From assembly GCA_965214325.1 (NCBI GenBank), contig CBDCBG010000006.1:3720001-3784000 (forward strand): a DNA stretch of 64,000 bases, given 5' to 3'. How positions within the stretch are numbered: position 1 is the stretch's first letter; each line of letters begins with the position of its first letter. This DNA comes from JAJEFO01 sp965214325 (GTDB lineage Bacteria; Pseudomonadota; Alphaproteobacteria; Rhodobacterales; Rhodobacteraceae). A program made the position numbers and the translations under genes. Of the stretch, positions 35,814 through 43,881 are shown one piece after another. A model generated the notes under the pieces. It saw only the letters and a list, made by a program, of their open reading frames with translations, did not search any database and was not told the DNA's origin.

Positions 35814-38206
35814 AGTTCACGATTGCCTGGCTGAAAGAGCATCTTGAGACGACTGCCACGATTGACGAGATCGCCGAGACCCTGACCGACATCGGACTTG
35901 AGGTGGAGGAGATCGTGAATCCTGAAGATCGGCTGCAGGCCTTCACGCTCGGCAGGGTCCTGAAGGCCGAACGGCATCCCGACGCTGACAGGTTGCGCGT
36001 CTGCGAGGTCGAGACCGATCGAGGCGTGAAGCAGATCATCTGTGGCGCGCCCAATGCACGCGAGGGAATCACGGTCGTCGTTGCGCATGCCGGCACCTAC
36101 GTGCCTGGCATCGACACGACCATCCAGGTCGGGAAGATCAGGGGCGTCGAGAGCCACGGCATGATGTGCTCCGAGCGCGAGATGGGACTCTCCGAAGAGC
36201 ATGACGGAATCATCGAGCTGCCGTCGGGCAAGGTTGGAGAGCGCTTCACCGACTGGCTGGCGGCAAACGACCCGCCAAGGGTCGATCCGGTGATCGAGAT
36301 AGCCATCACGCCCAACCGGCAGGATGCGTTGGGTGTCGAGGGGATTGCCCGAGACCTTGCGGCACGTGGCTTGGGAACAAGGATCGAGCGGCCGATTGCG
36401 CCGGTCCCCGGTGGGTTCGATTCCCCGATCGGCGTCTCGATCGACAATGACACGATTGACGGAAATCCCTATTTTGCCGGCCGCGTGATCCGGGGCGTGA
36501 AGAACGGACAGTCACCTGCATGGCTGCAGGAAAGGCTGCAGGCCATTGGGTTGCGTCCGATCTCGGCACTGGTGGACATCACGAACTTCTTCACCTACGA
36601 CCGCAACCGGCCGCTCCATGTCTTCGATGCCGACAAGGTCACGGGGAACCTCCGGGTGCATCGCGCAGAGGGCGGCGAGCAGATCCTCGCGCTGGACCAG
36701 AAGACCTATGCCCTCGAAGCGGGCATGATGATCATCGCCGACGAGCGGGGGCCAGAAAGCATTGCCGGCGTGATGGGTGGCGACGAAACGGGCGTGACCG
36801 GGGATACAGTCAATGTCTTCGTTGAAAGCGCCTATTGGGATCCGGTGACGATTGCGCATACGGGACGCAGGCTGAAGATCAGTTCGGATGCCAAGTACCG
36901 CTTTGAAAGAGGGGTGGATCCCGAGTTCACCTTGCCGGGCCTGGAGGCAGCCACGTCGATGATCCTTGGGCTTTGCGGTGGCGAGGCGTCCCATGTCGTC
37001 GAGGCAGGTGTCGTGCCTGACACGACCCGTGCCTATCGAATGGACCCCGCCCGCTGCTCTTCGCTCGTGGGCATGGACATTGCGGCCAAGGATCAGCGGG
37101 CGACGCTGGAAGCGCTTGGGTTCGCGCTTGACGGCGACCTGGCGACCCCGCCTTCCTGGCGTCCCGACGTCCGGGGCGAGGCGGACCTGGTCGAGGAGGT
37201 GGCGCGAATGGCGTCACTCACGAATCTGGAGCCCAAGCCCATGCCAAGAGCGGCGCCTGGCGTGCCGGAGCCGATCCTTGCGCCGCTTCAGAAGCGCGAG
37301 CAGGCCTCGCGACGGATGGCGGCGGCGCTTGGTTACAGCGAATGCGTGACCTACAGCTTCATCGACGATGCTTCGGCCGCGCTGTTCGGGGGTGGCGACG
37401 AAGCGCGTCGCGTCGCGAATCCCATTTCGTCCGAAATGACTCAGATGCGGCCATCGCTCCTTCCTGGGCTGTTGCAGGCAGCTGCACGCAACCAGGCGCG
37501 AGGCTTCGCCGATCTTGCTCTCTTCGAGGTCGGCGCAATATTCCATGGCGGCGAGCCGGAAGAGTTCGAGATCCTGATCTCGGGGATTCGCGTCGGCGCA
37601 ACCGGTCCGAAGGACCCCCATTGCGAGCGCCGGGATGTGGACGTCTACGACGCCCGCGCCGATGCAGAGGCGATTCTTGCCGCCGCCGGTGCGCCGGCAC
37701 GTCCGCGACTTGTGCGGGGCGCCAACAGTTGGTGGCATCCGGTTCGCTCGGCGAAGATAATGCTCGGACCGAAGATCACGCTTGCGGCGTTTGGCGAATT
37801 GCATCCCAAGGTGTTGCGCAGGCTGGACGCGAAGGGCAGGGCGGTCGGGTTCACGATCCATCTCTCGGCCGTGCCGGAGCCGCGCGCAAGGGGCAGCGCA
37901 CGCACCGCCCTGCAAGTCAGCGACCTGCAGGCGGTCGAGCGCGACCTCGCCTTCGTGCTGGATGCGGACGTCGAGGCGGGCAATGTCGTGAATGCCGCCG
38001 CAGGCGCGGACAGGTCGTTGATCGAAGAGGTGAGGGTCTTCGACGAGTTCGTGGGAGGGAGCCTTGGCGAGGGCAAGAAGTCGCTTGCCGTCACGGTGCG
38101 TCTGCAGCCGCGAGAGTCGACGTTGACCGACGAGGAGATTGACGCGGTCAGCAAGGCTGTCGTCGAGAGAGTCTCGAAAGCCGTGGGTGGCGTGCTGCGG
38201 ACATAG
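35810..38206 (+). CDS. pheT: Phenylalanine-tRNA ligase beta subunit
   Basis: The 798-residue partner of PheS in the alpha2-beta2 enzyme; it recognises the tRNA and edits mischarged Tyr-tRNA. Domains in order are a tRNA-binding OB fold (40-150, with VVVAHAGTYVPG), the B3/B4 editing core (from about 215, including RPISALVDITNFF), the B5 domain and a catalytic-like fold, then the anticodon-binding FDX-ACB domain at the end (from about 705, LQVSDLQAVERDLAFVL). The start is ATG 35810 (MKFTIAWLKEHL), the family start; the longer open frame covers the pheS end. Confidence 0.96.
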   Translation: MKFTIAWLKEHLETTATIDEIAETLTDIGLEVEEIVNPEDRLQAFTLGRVLKAERHPDADRLRVCEVETDRGVKQIICGAPNAREGITVVVAHAGTYVPGIDTTIQVGKIRGVESHGMMCSEREMGLSEEHDGIIELPSGKVGERFTDWLAANDPPRVDPVIEIAITPNRQDALGVEGIARDLAARGLGTRIERPIAPVPGGFDSPIGVSIDNDTIDGNPYFAGRVIRGVKNGQSPAWLQERLQAIGLRPISALVDITNFFTYDRNRPLHVFDADKVTGNLRVHRAEGGEQILALDQKTYALEAGMMIIADERGPESIAGVMGGDETGVTGDTVNVFVESAYWDPVTIAHTGRRLKISSDAKYRFERGVDPEFTLPGLEAATSMILGLCGGEASHVVEAGVVPDTTRAYRMDPARCSSLVGMDIAAKDQRATLEALGFALDGDLATPPSWRPDVRGEADLVEEVARMASLTNLEPKPMPRAAPGVPEPILAPLQKREQASRRMAAALGYSECVTYSFIDDASAALFGGGDEARRVANPISSEMTQMRPSLLPGLLQAAARNQARGFADLALFEVGAIFHGGEPEEFEILISGIRVGATGPKDPHCERRDVDVYDARADAEAILAAAGAPARPRLVRGANSWWHPVRSAKIMLGPKITLAAFGELHPKVLRRLDAKGRAVGFTIHLSAVPEPRARGSARTALQVSDLQAVERDLAFVLDADVEAGNVVNAAAGADRSLIEEVRVFDEFVGGSLGEGKKSLAVTVRLQPRESTLTDEEIDAVSKAVVERVSKAVGGVLRT

Positions 38207-38295
38207 GGAGAAGGGTCACGGCAACACCCTGCGCCTCGAACTCGCGACGTCTGGTTGGGAGACCTGCCCGCCTGAGCGCTGCCACGGCGGTTGCT

Positions 38296-38327
38296 GGCCA
38301 ATGACGGTGCATTGTCCGTCATTGGCC
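38296..38327. terminator. Perfect 12-bp hairpin downstream of pheT
   Basis: GGCCAATGACGG and CCGTCATTGGCC are exact reverse complements around an 8-base loop, 90 bp after the pheT stop. There is no T-tract after the stem. It could stop transcription with Rho, stabilise the mRNA 3' end, or be a protein-binding palindrome for the Lrp-type regulator encoded just downstream. Confidence 0.5.
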
Positions 38328-38377
38328 GAATCGGCAGGACCGCGGTCGTTTCCTGACGGCTTGCTCAAAGATCTCGG

Positions 38378-38395
38378 ATGATTTTCGCGAATCAT
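38378..38395. promoter_or_regulatory. Operator candidate upstream of the Lrp/AsnC gene
   Basis: ATGATT-TTCGCG-AATCAT is an 18-bp site with perfect 6-bp arms, 48 bp before the regulator's GTG start. Lrp/AsnC proteins bind such A/T-rich palindromes and commonly regulate themselves, so this is a reasonable autoregulatory site. Confidence 0.42.
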
Positions 38396-38442
38396 GGCAA
38401 AGTGTTCGGCAGCGCCCGTGATCCGCGAAGGAGAATTGCGCC

Positions 38443-38904
38443 GTGAGCACAATTGACGCCACAGACTCCCGAATCCTGTCCGTATTGCAGCGGCGGGGCC
38501 GCATTTCGAATGCCGAGCTTGCGGAGGAGATTCACCTGTCGGCATCGGCCTGCCACAGGCGCGTGCAAAGGCTGGAACGCTCCGGGATCATTCGCGACTA
38601 CGTGGCACTTCTCGACCCGAAGAAGCTCGACCGTCCGACCGTCGTGTTTGTAGAGATCACGCTTTCCGGCCAGGCGGACGAAGTGCTCGACGCCTTCGAA
38701 CGGGAAGTGGCGCGCATTCCGGACGTGCTTGAGTGCCACCTCATGGCGGGCACGGCGGACTATCTTCTGAAGGTCGTCACACGGGATACCGAAGACTTTG
38801 CACGCATTCACCGAGGAAAGCTTGCGCGGCTGCCGGGCGTGGCGCAGATCCACTCGTCGTTTGCATTGAGGACGGTGCGTCAGACCACTGCGCTGCCCGT
38901 GTAA
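38443..38904 (+). CDS. Lrp/AsnC family transcriptional regulator
   Basis: A 153-residue leucine-responsive-type regulator. The N-terminal AsnC helix-turn-helix (about 6-60: DSRILSVLQRRGRISNAELA and SASACHRRVQRLERSGII) is followed by the RAM ligand-binding domain (about 65-145, with CHLMAGTADYLLKVV). The GTG start is set by GAAGGAG upstream. No neighbour suggests its target; amino-acid metabolism is usual for the family. A clean inverted repeat upstream suggests autoregulation. Confidence 0.92.
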   Translation: MSTIDATDSRILSVLQRRGRISNAELAEEIHLSASACHRRVQRLERSGIIRDYVALLDPKKLDRPTVVFVEITLSGQADEVLDAFEREVARIPDVLECHLMAGTADYLLKVVTRDTEDFARIHRGKLARLPGVAQIHSSFALRTVRQTTALPV

Positions 38905-39145
38905 GAGCATTCGTCCAGTGCGGCTGGGTCCGGCGCCGCTCGCATTCGGAATGGCGTGACCTCGCTTCCGGGCGGTTCGGATTGGCATTGGCGCTCGGCA
39001 CCGAAGATGCCCGCTCCGATCCCCAGCCGGTTGCCGACCCATTTAGATGTTCTTGGGGATGCTGGCGAGGCCGCCGCTCATCCGGAAGCCCGGGAATGTC
39101 CGGGACTTCCATGCGGGACGGCGGCGGTCCGCCCCTTGCCCGGGC

Positions 39146-39352
39146 TCACAGGAGTCCTTCGCGCTGGGCTTTCTTGCGCGCCAGCTTGCGGAAGCGGCGG
39201 ATCGCTTCCGCCCTTTCGCGCGCACGCTTTTCGCTGGGCTTCTCGAAATGCTGCCGAAGCTTCATCTCGCGGAAGACGCCTTCTCGCTGCAGTTTCTTTT
39301 TCAGCGCGCGGAGCGCCTGATCTACATTGTTGTCGCGAACGCTGACCTGCAT
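39146..39352 (-). CDS. rpsU: 30S ribosomal protein S21
   Basis: A 68-residue small-subunit protein; MQVSVRDNNVDQALRALKKK and REMKLRQHFEKPSEKR are family signatures, and the C-terminus is highly basic. S21 helps the 30S subunit engage mRNA at initiation. The start is ATG 39352. The longer frame upstream is spurious because it crosses the promoter region shared with COQ9. rpsU divergent from COQ9 is an arrangement common in alphaproteobacteria. Confidence 0.96.
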   Translation of the reverse strand: MQVSVRDNNVDQALRALKKKLQREGVFREMKLRQHFEKPSEKRARERAEAIRRFRKLARKKAQREGLL

Positions 39353-39408
39353 GTGGCCTTTACCGCCTTTCCGAGTTAGAATTGTGCAGAATCTGCAAGA
39401 GATGGCCC

Positions 39409-39436
39409 CAATAGCAAAGGCCGCTGCGCTTGTCCA
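39409..39436 (-). promoter_or_regulatory. Predicted rpsU promoter
   Basis: On the minus strand TGGACA (39436-39431) and CTATTG (39414-39409) are 16 bp apart. The match is five of six to TTGACA and four of six to CTATAT, giving a leader of about 50 bases. Confidence 0.4.
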
Positions 39437-39458
39437 CAGGCCGATGCCGGAGAATTTG

Positions 39459-40148
39459 ATGGCAAGGACTCTTGATCCGGATGCGTTGCTGGATGCCGTC
39501 CTGAGGCATGTTGCCTTCGATGGCTGGTCTGCAGCCACATTTGCGGCCGCTGCGGCGGATGCGGGACTAAGCGAAGCGGACGCGAAGGCACTGGCGCCGC
39601 GGGGGGTGCTCGATCTTGTGGCGGCACTTCACCGAAGGGCCGACAACGCGATGAAGGAACGCCTGGGAAATGCGGACCTGGAGGCGTTCAGGTTTCGCAA
39701 CAGGGTCGCCATGGCCCTGAAATACCGGTTTGACGCAATGCCGGAACAGCAGGTGGCGCGACGCACGGCGGCTTTCCTTTCCGTGCCGATCCACGCGTCC
39801 GAAGGTGTGAAGCTGGTTTGGGGAACTTCCGACTTGATCTGGAACGTGCTTGGCGACACGTCGCGCGACGGCAACTGGTACACGAAGCGTGCCACCCTTT
39901 CCGCGGTTTTCGGATCTACCCTGCTTTACTGGCTGGGTGACGACAGCCCCGATCACGCGGCAACGAACGCGTTCATCGATCGCAGGATCGATGAGATCAT
40001 GCAGATCGAGGCGCTGAAGGGCAAGCTGAGACAGAATCCGTTCACAAGGCCGTTCATGGACGCGCAGGCCGCGCTGTTCGCGAGGTTCCTCGCTCAGAAC
40101 GGACAGGATGGCTCGGGCCTGCCCGGGCGGTGGGACTCCAGCACCTAG
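39459..40148 (+). CDS. COQ9 family protein
   Basis: A 229-residue TetR-like-fold lipid-binding protein that supports ubiquinone synthesis, probably presenting intermediates to the Coq7-type hydroxylase. Family blocks visible are LRHVAFDGWSAATFAAAA at the N-terminus, the W-rich helix LVWGTSDLIWNVLGDTS, and DGNWYTKRATLSAVFGSTLLYW. The start is ATG 39459 after CCGGAGA; upstream frame is non-homologous. Confidence 0.9.
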   Translation: MARTLDPDALLDAVLRHVAFDGWSAATFAAAAADAGLSEADAKALAPRGVLDLVAALHRRADNAMKERLGNADLEAFRFRNRVAMALKYRFDAMPEQQVARRTAAFLSVPIHASEGVKLVWGTSDLIWNVLGDTSRDGNWYTKRATLSAVFGSTLLYWLGDDSPDHAATNAFIDRRIDEIMQIEALKGKLRQNPFTRPFMDAQAALFARFLAQNGQDGSGLPGRWDSST

Positions 40149-40453
40149 TTCGCCGTACGCAGAGGCTTGTCCGCCGCATGGCGAGGCTCCCTGACCAGCA
40201 CGCAGAACGAATCCTCGCAGCGGCGCCGGGGCGAGATTGCCAACGGTCCGCAATGTCGAGCGCGTCCGCATCGGATCGAGTCGGCGAAACCGGTTGTCCG
40301 GACCGGGGCGGAAAGCCGGCCAAGGTTGGTATTCCCTCTTTTCTCCCCCGACATGCGGGTCTATATTTCGTGCCAATCCCCGAATTCGAGGAGCGGGTCC
40401 GACCGGACCAGCCGATTTTCCGGCGCGGACGGGACTTGTCAGGAGATTGACAG
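40149..40453. other. Intergenic region before trcR
   Basis: About 300 bases with no protein-like frame. It holds the predicted trcR promoter in its right part and an 80-base untranslated leader. Confidence 0.5.
40338..40366 (+). promoter_or_regulatory. Predicted trcR promoter
   Basis: CTTTTC at 40338-40343 and a perfect CTATAT at 40361-40366 are spaced 17 bp. Transcription would begin near 40373, leaving an 80-base leader before the ATG. Confidence 0.5.
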
Positions 40454-41224
40454 ATGAACAAACCGATCATGGCCAAGGCGACGGCGGTCTGGCTGGCAGA
40501 CAACACCACGATCACTTTCAAGCAGATTGCGGATTTCTGCGGGCTGCACGAACTGGAAGTGCAGGGCATTGCCGACGGTGACGTGGCGACCGGCGTCAAG
40601 GGGTTCGATCCGATCGCCAACAACCAGTTGACCCAGGAAGAGATTGACGCTGCCGAAAGGGATCCGCTTCACAAGCTGCAGCTCAAGTTCAATCCGGCGG
40701 CCGTAGGCGAGGAAAAGCGTCGGGGGCCGCGCTACACGCCCCTGTCCAAACGGCAGGACCGTCCAGCGGCGATCCTGTGGCTGGTGAAGTTTCATCCCGA
40801 GCTTTCCGACGGACAGATATCAAAGCTCGTGGGAACCACCAAGCCCACGATCCAGTCGATTCGTGATCGGAGCCACTGGAACATCTCGAACATTCAACCG
40901 ATCGACCCCGTGGCGCTTGGGCTCTGCAAGCAGTCCGAGCTCGATGCCGCCGTGCACAAGGCGGCGGCCAAGAATGCCAGCGAGGGCGAGGTGATGACTG
41001 ACGAGGAGCGCCGCAAGCTCGTTTCCACCGAGCGGTCGCTTGACGCCAGTCCGGAACCGAGAATCCCCACGGCGATCTCGGGGCTGGAGACGTTCACGCT
41101 TTCCGACAAGCCGGACAAGGATGCCGAAGACTCGGCCGTGCCGGACGCCGACAGTTTCTTCAACCTGCCTGAAAGCTCCGGAGACGACAGCGAAGAAGAT
41201 GACGCGGCCGAAGACGAGACCTGA
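40454..41224 (+). CDS. trcR: Cell-cycle transcriptional regulator TrcR (DUF1013)
   Basis: A 256-residue DUF1013 protein conserved in alphaproteobacteria. Family blocks are AKATAVWLADNTTITFKQIA, the sigma-like helix-turn-helix ELSDGQISKLVGTTKPTIQS and SHWNISNIQPIDPVALGLC. It is reported to associate with RNA polymerase and to help drive cell-cycle gene transcription. The C-terminal 60 residues are acidic and low in complexity (DDSEEDDAAEDET at the end). The start ATG 40454 follows CAGGAGA. Confidence 0.92.
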   Translation: MNKPIMAKATAVWLADNTTITFKQIADFCGLHELEVQGIADGDVATGVKGFDPIANNQLTQEEIDAAERDPLHKLQLKFNPAAVGEEKRRGPRYTPLSKRQDRPAAILWLVKFHPELSDGQISKLVGTTKPTIQSIRDRSHWNISNIQPIDPVALGLCKQSELDAAVHKAAAKNASEGEVMTDEERRKLVSTERSLDASPEPRIPTAISGLETFTLSDKPDKDAEDSAVPDADSFFNLPESSGDDSEEDDAAEDET

Positions 41225-41262
41225 ATTCCAGGATTGCTTTCCGGGAACCCGACTGGCGTCAC

Positions 41263-41856
41263 TCAGAGGGACTTCCTGGCCCTAAGGGCAGCGCCGATGG
41301 TTCCGTCGTCGAGATAGTCAAGTTCGCCTCCGATCGGCACGCCTTGGGCAAGGGACGTGACCGTTACGCGCCCTTCGAGTTGATCGGCGACGTAATGAGC
41401 CGTCGTCTGGCCTTCAACAGTGGCATTCAAGGCAAGGATCACTTCCCTTATGCGTTCCTCGGCAACGCGTTCGATCAGGGCCGGAATGCGAAGCTCTTCC
41501 GGACCCACCGCGTCGAGAGCCGAGAGCGTGCCCCCGAGCACATGGTAGCGGCCCTTGAACACGCCAGCGCGTTCCATTGCCCAGAGGTCGGCCACGTCCT
41601 CAACCACGCAGAGCTCGCCGTTCGAACGCTTCTCGCTCGCGCAAATGGCGCAGCGTTCGCTTGTCGCGACATTGCCGCAGCTCAGGCACTCGCGCGTCGT
41701 CTCGGCCACGCGCGCCATGGCGCCGGCAAGCGGTGCCAGCTGTTGCGCCCGCCTCCGCACAAGATGCAACACCGCACGCCTGGCCGAACGCGGACCCAAC
41801 CCCGGCAGCTTGGCCATCAGCTCGATCAGGGTTTCAATTTCGGAATTCGCTTTCAC
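41263..41856 (-). CDS. recR: Recombination protein RecR
   Basis: A 197-residue partner of RecO and RecF in loading RecA at gaps. Visible parts are the helix-hairpin-helix (LAKLPGLGPRSARRA pattern at 14-28), the four-cysteine zinc finger CLSCGN...CAIC, the Toprim domain (CVVEDVADLWAMER) and the C-terminal VPIGGELDYLDDGTI. The start is GTG 41856, which overlaps the stop of the upstream exported protein by GTGA, so it is the last gene of a ybaB-exported protein-recR unit. Confidence 0.94.
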   Translation of the reverse strand: MKANSEIETLIELMAKLPGLGPRSARRAVLHLVRRRAQQLAPLAGAMARVAETTRECLSCGNVATSERCAICASEKRSNGELCVVEDVADLWAMERAGVFKGRYHVLGGTLSALDAVGPEELRIPALIERVAEERIREVILALNATVEGQTTAHYVADQLEGRVTVTSLAQGVPIGGELDYLDDGTIGAALRARKSL

Positions 41857-42908
41857 GTCGCTTCTCCGGCCAGGTGGATGCGTTGCACGTTCAGGCCCGC
41901 ATCGCGGAGCATCCGAACGAGGCCGGTTTCTCCCGGAATCTGGTCTGCGTCAACGGCGACAAGGACTTCGCCTTTCGGCCGCTCTCGAACGAGCTCTTCG
42001 AGGAAGCGCCCGTTCCTGAGCGTCAGCATGTAGTCAGTTGCATTCTGCAAGGCGTCCTTGCCTTTCTGGCCAAGGACATTCTGCAGACGGGCCGATCGCC
42101 GGCCGCGGATGAGTCCGATCCGGCCCTCGCGACAGAGCGCGAAGAGAGTGCTTCTTCGCCTGTTGTCGGCAACCGGTTGCAGACGGGCGACGCGGACAGC
42201 AATGATCGCCTCGGCGGTTCCGTCACGCCCCTTCGGGTCGGCAAGGAAGTCTCCGGGTTCCTCGAGGGCAAGCATGTCGCTTCCGGCAAGAATGGCAAGG
42301 AGCCGGACATAGTTGCTCTGCGTCGGGAAGGTCCTGCAAGCAAAGTCCTCGCACGGATCGGAACCAAGCATCGCGGCCAGGCCAGCCGGGGAAAGCACGA
42401 GTTCGGCGTCCTCAGACCACCTGGTGCCAAACGCACGATCACGGATCCAGTCGGATACCTCGAGCGGCAGGCCCGCTATAGTGTCTTCACAGGGCCCGTC
42501 GCGCATGAACGGATCGGCGGCGTCCTTGCAGTAGCCTTCGAAACGGACTGCGGTGCGTTGCTCTTCCCGGCTTTCCGTCGTCTCGTCGACCTCGATGGCA
42601 ACGGTGCGTGCGTGGCTGATCGCATCCCGAACCGGTCGAGGAAGGTCGAGGACCAAAGGGTGTGACGAACGCATGGTGCCCCAGGGATGGGCGATGGCCT
42701 CGTTCGGTGCCGTTTCCTTCCAGAACCGGCCAACCCCGTTGGCAATGCTTGCGGCACCCGCCTCAAGTGCCGCGAACCCTGGGGGATCAAGCGCCTCTTC
42801 GCGGATTTCGACCTGGTCGACCGTGCAAGTCTCCTTGGTTGCCCAGTCCTGTGCCTGGGCAGCTGCGGTCGGCAGAAGGGCCGCGAGCAAGGCGGACCAT
42901 CGAAGCAC
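41853..42908 (-). CDS. TraB/GumN-like exported protein, key histidines missing
   Basis: A 351-residue protein with a 20-residue signal peptide cleaved after AQA. It resembles TraB/GumN (TIKI-type) metalloproteins: HPWGTMRSSHPLVLDLPRPV near residue 74, followed by ARTVAIEVDE; LRNGRFLEEL near 302; and GEVLVAVDADQIPGETGLVRML near 317. In active members the first and last blocks carry GTxH and GAxHLPG; here they read GTMR and DADQ, so both metal-binding histidine motifs are lost. It is therefore probably not a protease and may bind or scaffold. Eight cysteines suggest disulfides. It sits between ybaB and recR and overlaps recR. Confidence 0.66.
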   Translation of the reverse strand: MLRWSALLAALLPTAAAQAQDWATKETCTVDQVEIREEALDPPGFAALEAGAASIANGVGRFWKETAPNEAIAHPWGTMRSSHPLVLDLPRPVRDAISHARTVAIEVDETTESREEQRTAVRFEGYCKDAADPFMRDGPCEDTIAGLPLEVSDWIRDRAFGTRWSEDAELVLSPAGLAAMLGSDPCEDFACRTFPTQSNYVRLLAILAGSDMLALEEPGDFLADPKGRDGTAEAIIAVRVARLQPVADNRRRSTLFALCREGRIGLIRGRRSARLQNVLGQKGKDALQNATDYMLTLRNGRFLEELVRERPKGEVLVAVDADQIPGETGLVRMLRDAGLNVQRIHLAGEAT

Positions 42909-42913
42909 GAGGA

Positions 42914-43258
42914 TCAGAATGGCAGGTTCAGGCCTGCCGGGAGGCCCATGCTTTCGGTCAGTTTCCTCATTTCATCCTGACCCTTCGCGGCGGCCTTTTC
43001 CTGTGCGTCCTTGACGGCGGCAACAATCAGGTCCTCCACGACTTCCTTTTCGTCGGGATTGAAAATCGAGGGGTCGATGTCGAGCGCGGTGAGACTGCCC
43101 TTGGCAGTTGCCGTGGCCTTGACGAGCCCAGCGCCACTTTCCCCGGTGACGGTCATGGAGTCGAGCTCGTCCTGAAGCTCGGTCATCCTGGACTGCATTT
43201 CCTGCGCGGCTTTCAGCATCTTTCCCATGTCGCCGAGCGTGCCAAGGGGCTTGATCAT
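42914..43258 (-). CDS. ybaB: YbaB/EbfC nucleoid-associated protein
   Basis: A 114-residue DNA-binding dimer that shapes the nucleoid. MGKMLKAAQEMQSRMTELQDEL is the long tweezer helix, followed by the beta part KATATAKGSLTALDIDPS and the C-terminal helix with AAVKDAQEKA. Start at ATG 43258 (MIKPLG). Normally dnaX lies directly upstream; here dnaX is 2.3 kb away, with an MFS gene and unassigned DNA between them. It is 5 bp from the exported protein gene downstream. Confidence 0.93.
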   Translation of the reverse strand: MIKPLGTLGDMGKMLKAAQEMQSRMTELQDELDSMTVTGESGAGLVKATATAKGSLTALDIDPSIFNPDEKEVVEDLIVAAVKDAQEKAAAKGQDEMRKLTESMGLPAGLNLPF

Positions 43259-43881
43259 GTCTTGTCTCCGATATGCGCCTACGGCTTGATATTTGGGAGG
43301 GCGCTGCACGGCAAGGTCATATCAAGGGTGCCGCAAGGCCAGAATCCTGCACGGTCAGGAATCCAAGGGAATCAGACTCGTCCTCAGGCGCTGCCGGCCT
43401 GTGGGCAATGTGGATGACTTCCGCGCGGAAGGCGGTGTCCCGTCCGAATTCCGTGCGGGAACGCCGCCGGGCCGCGAATCGCGCAGTGTGGGCGACCGCG
43501 CGGATGAAGGACAGGAACGGCGACCGCCATCTCTGCATGTGGTGGCATGCCAAGGCATCGCTGCACCTGATGCCGGAGGGCATGGCGCGCAGGGCAGGCC
43601 TGCACGTCTGGTCCTGCCCGCCACCCGGGCCAAGCAGTCCTGACGGGCGAGCACGCACCTTCCGGAACACTTCGGCACCGGTCCTTTCGCGGCGATCGTG
43701 ATCGAATGCATCTGCGAGTCGGTCCCTGGATGCGCAAAAGGCCGTGCGACGGGACACCCGTGGCCCGGAATGGCGCGAACATGCGAATTCAGGTTCGAGA
43801 GATCCCGCACATGCTCGCTTGACGCAGTGTCAAGACTCATCCAAGGCTCGGCAGTCAAAGGGTCACAAGTCCCGAGCATCC
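43259..43881. other. Gene-free stretch between ybaB and MFS gene
   Basis: About 620 bases without a recognisable gene on either strand. It includes the promoter region of ybaB at the left and a perfect inverted repeat before the MFS gene at the right. Confidence 0.45.
43818..43834. promoter_or_regulatory. Inverted repeat upstream of the MFS gene
   Basis: CTTGAC-GCAGT-GTCAAG: perfect 6-bp arms around 5 bases, 48 bp before the MFS start. The left arm is itself a perfect -35 hexamer, so a repressor bound here would block it. No good -10 is visible at the usual spacing. Confidence 0.4.
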
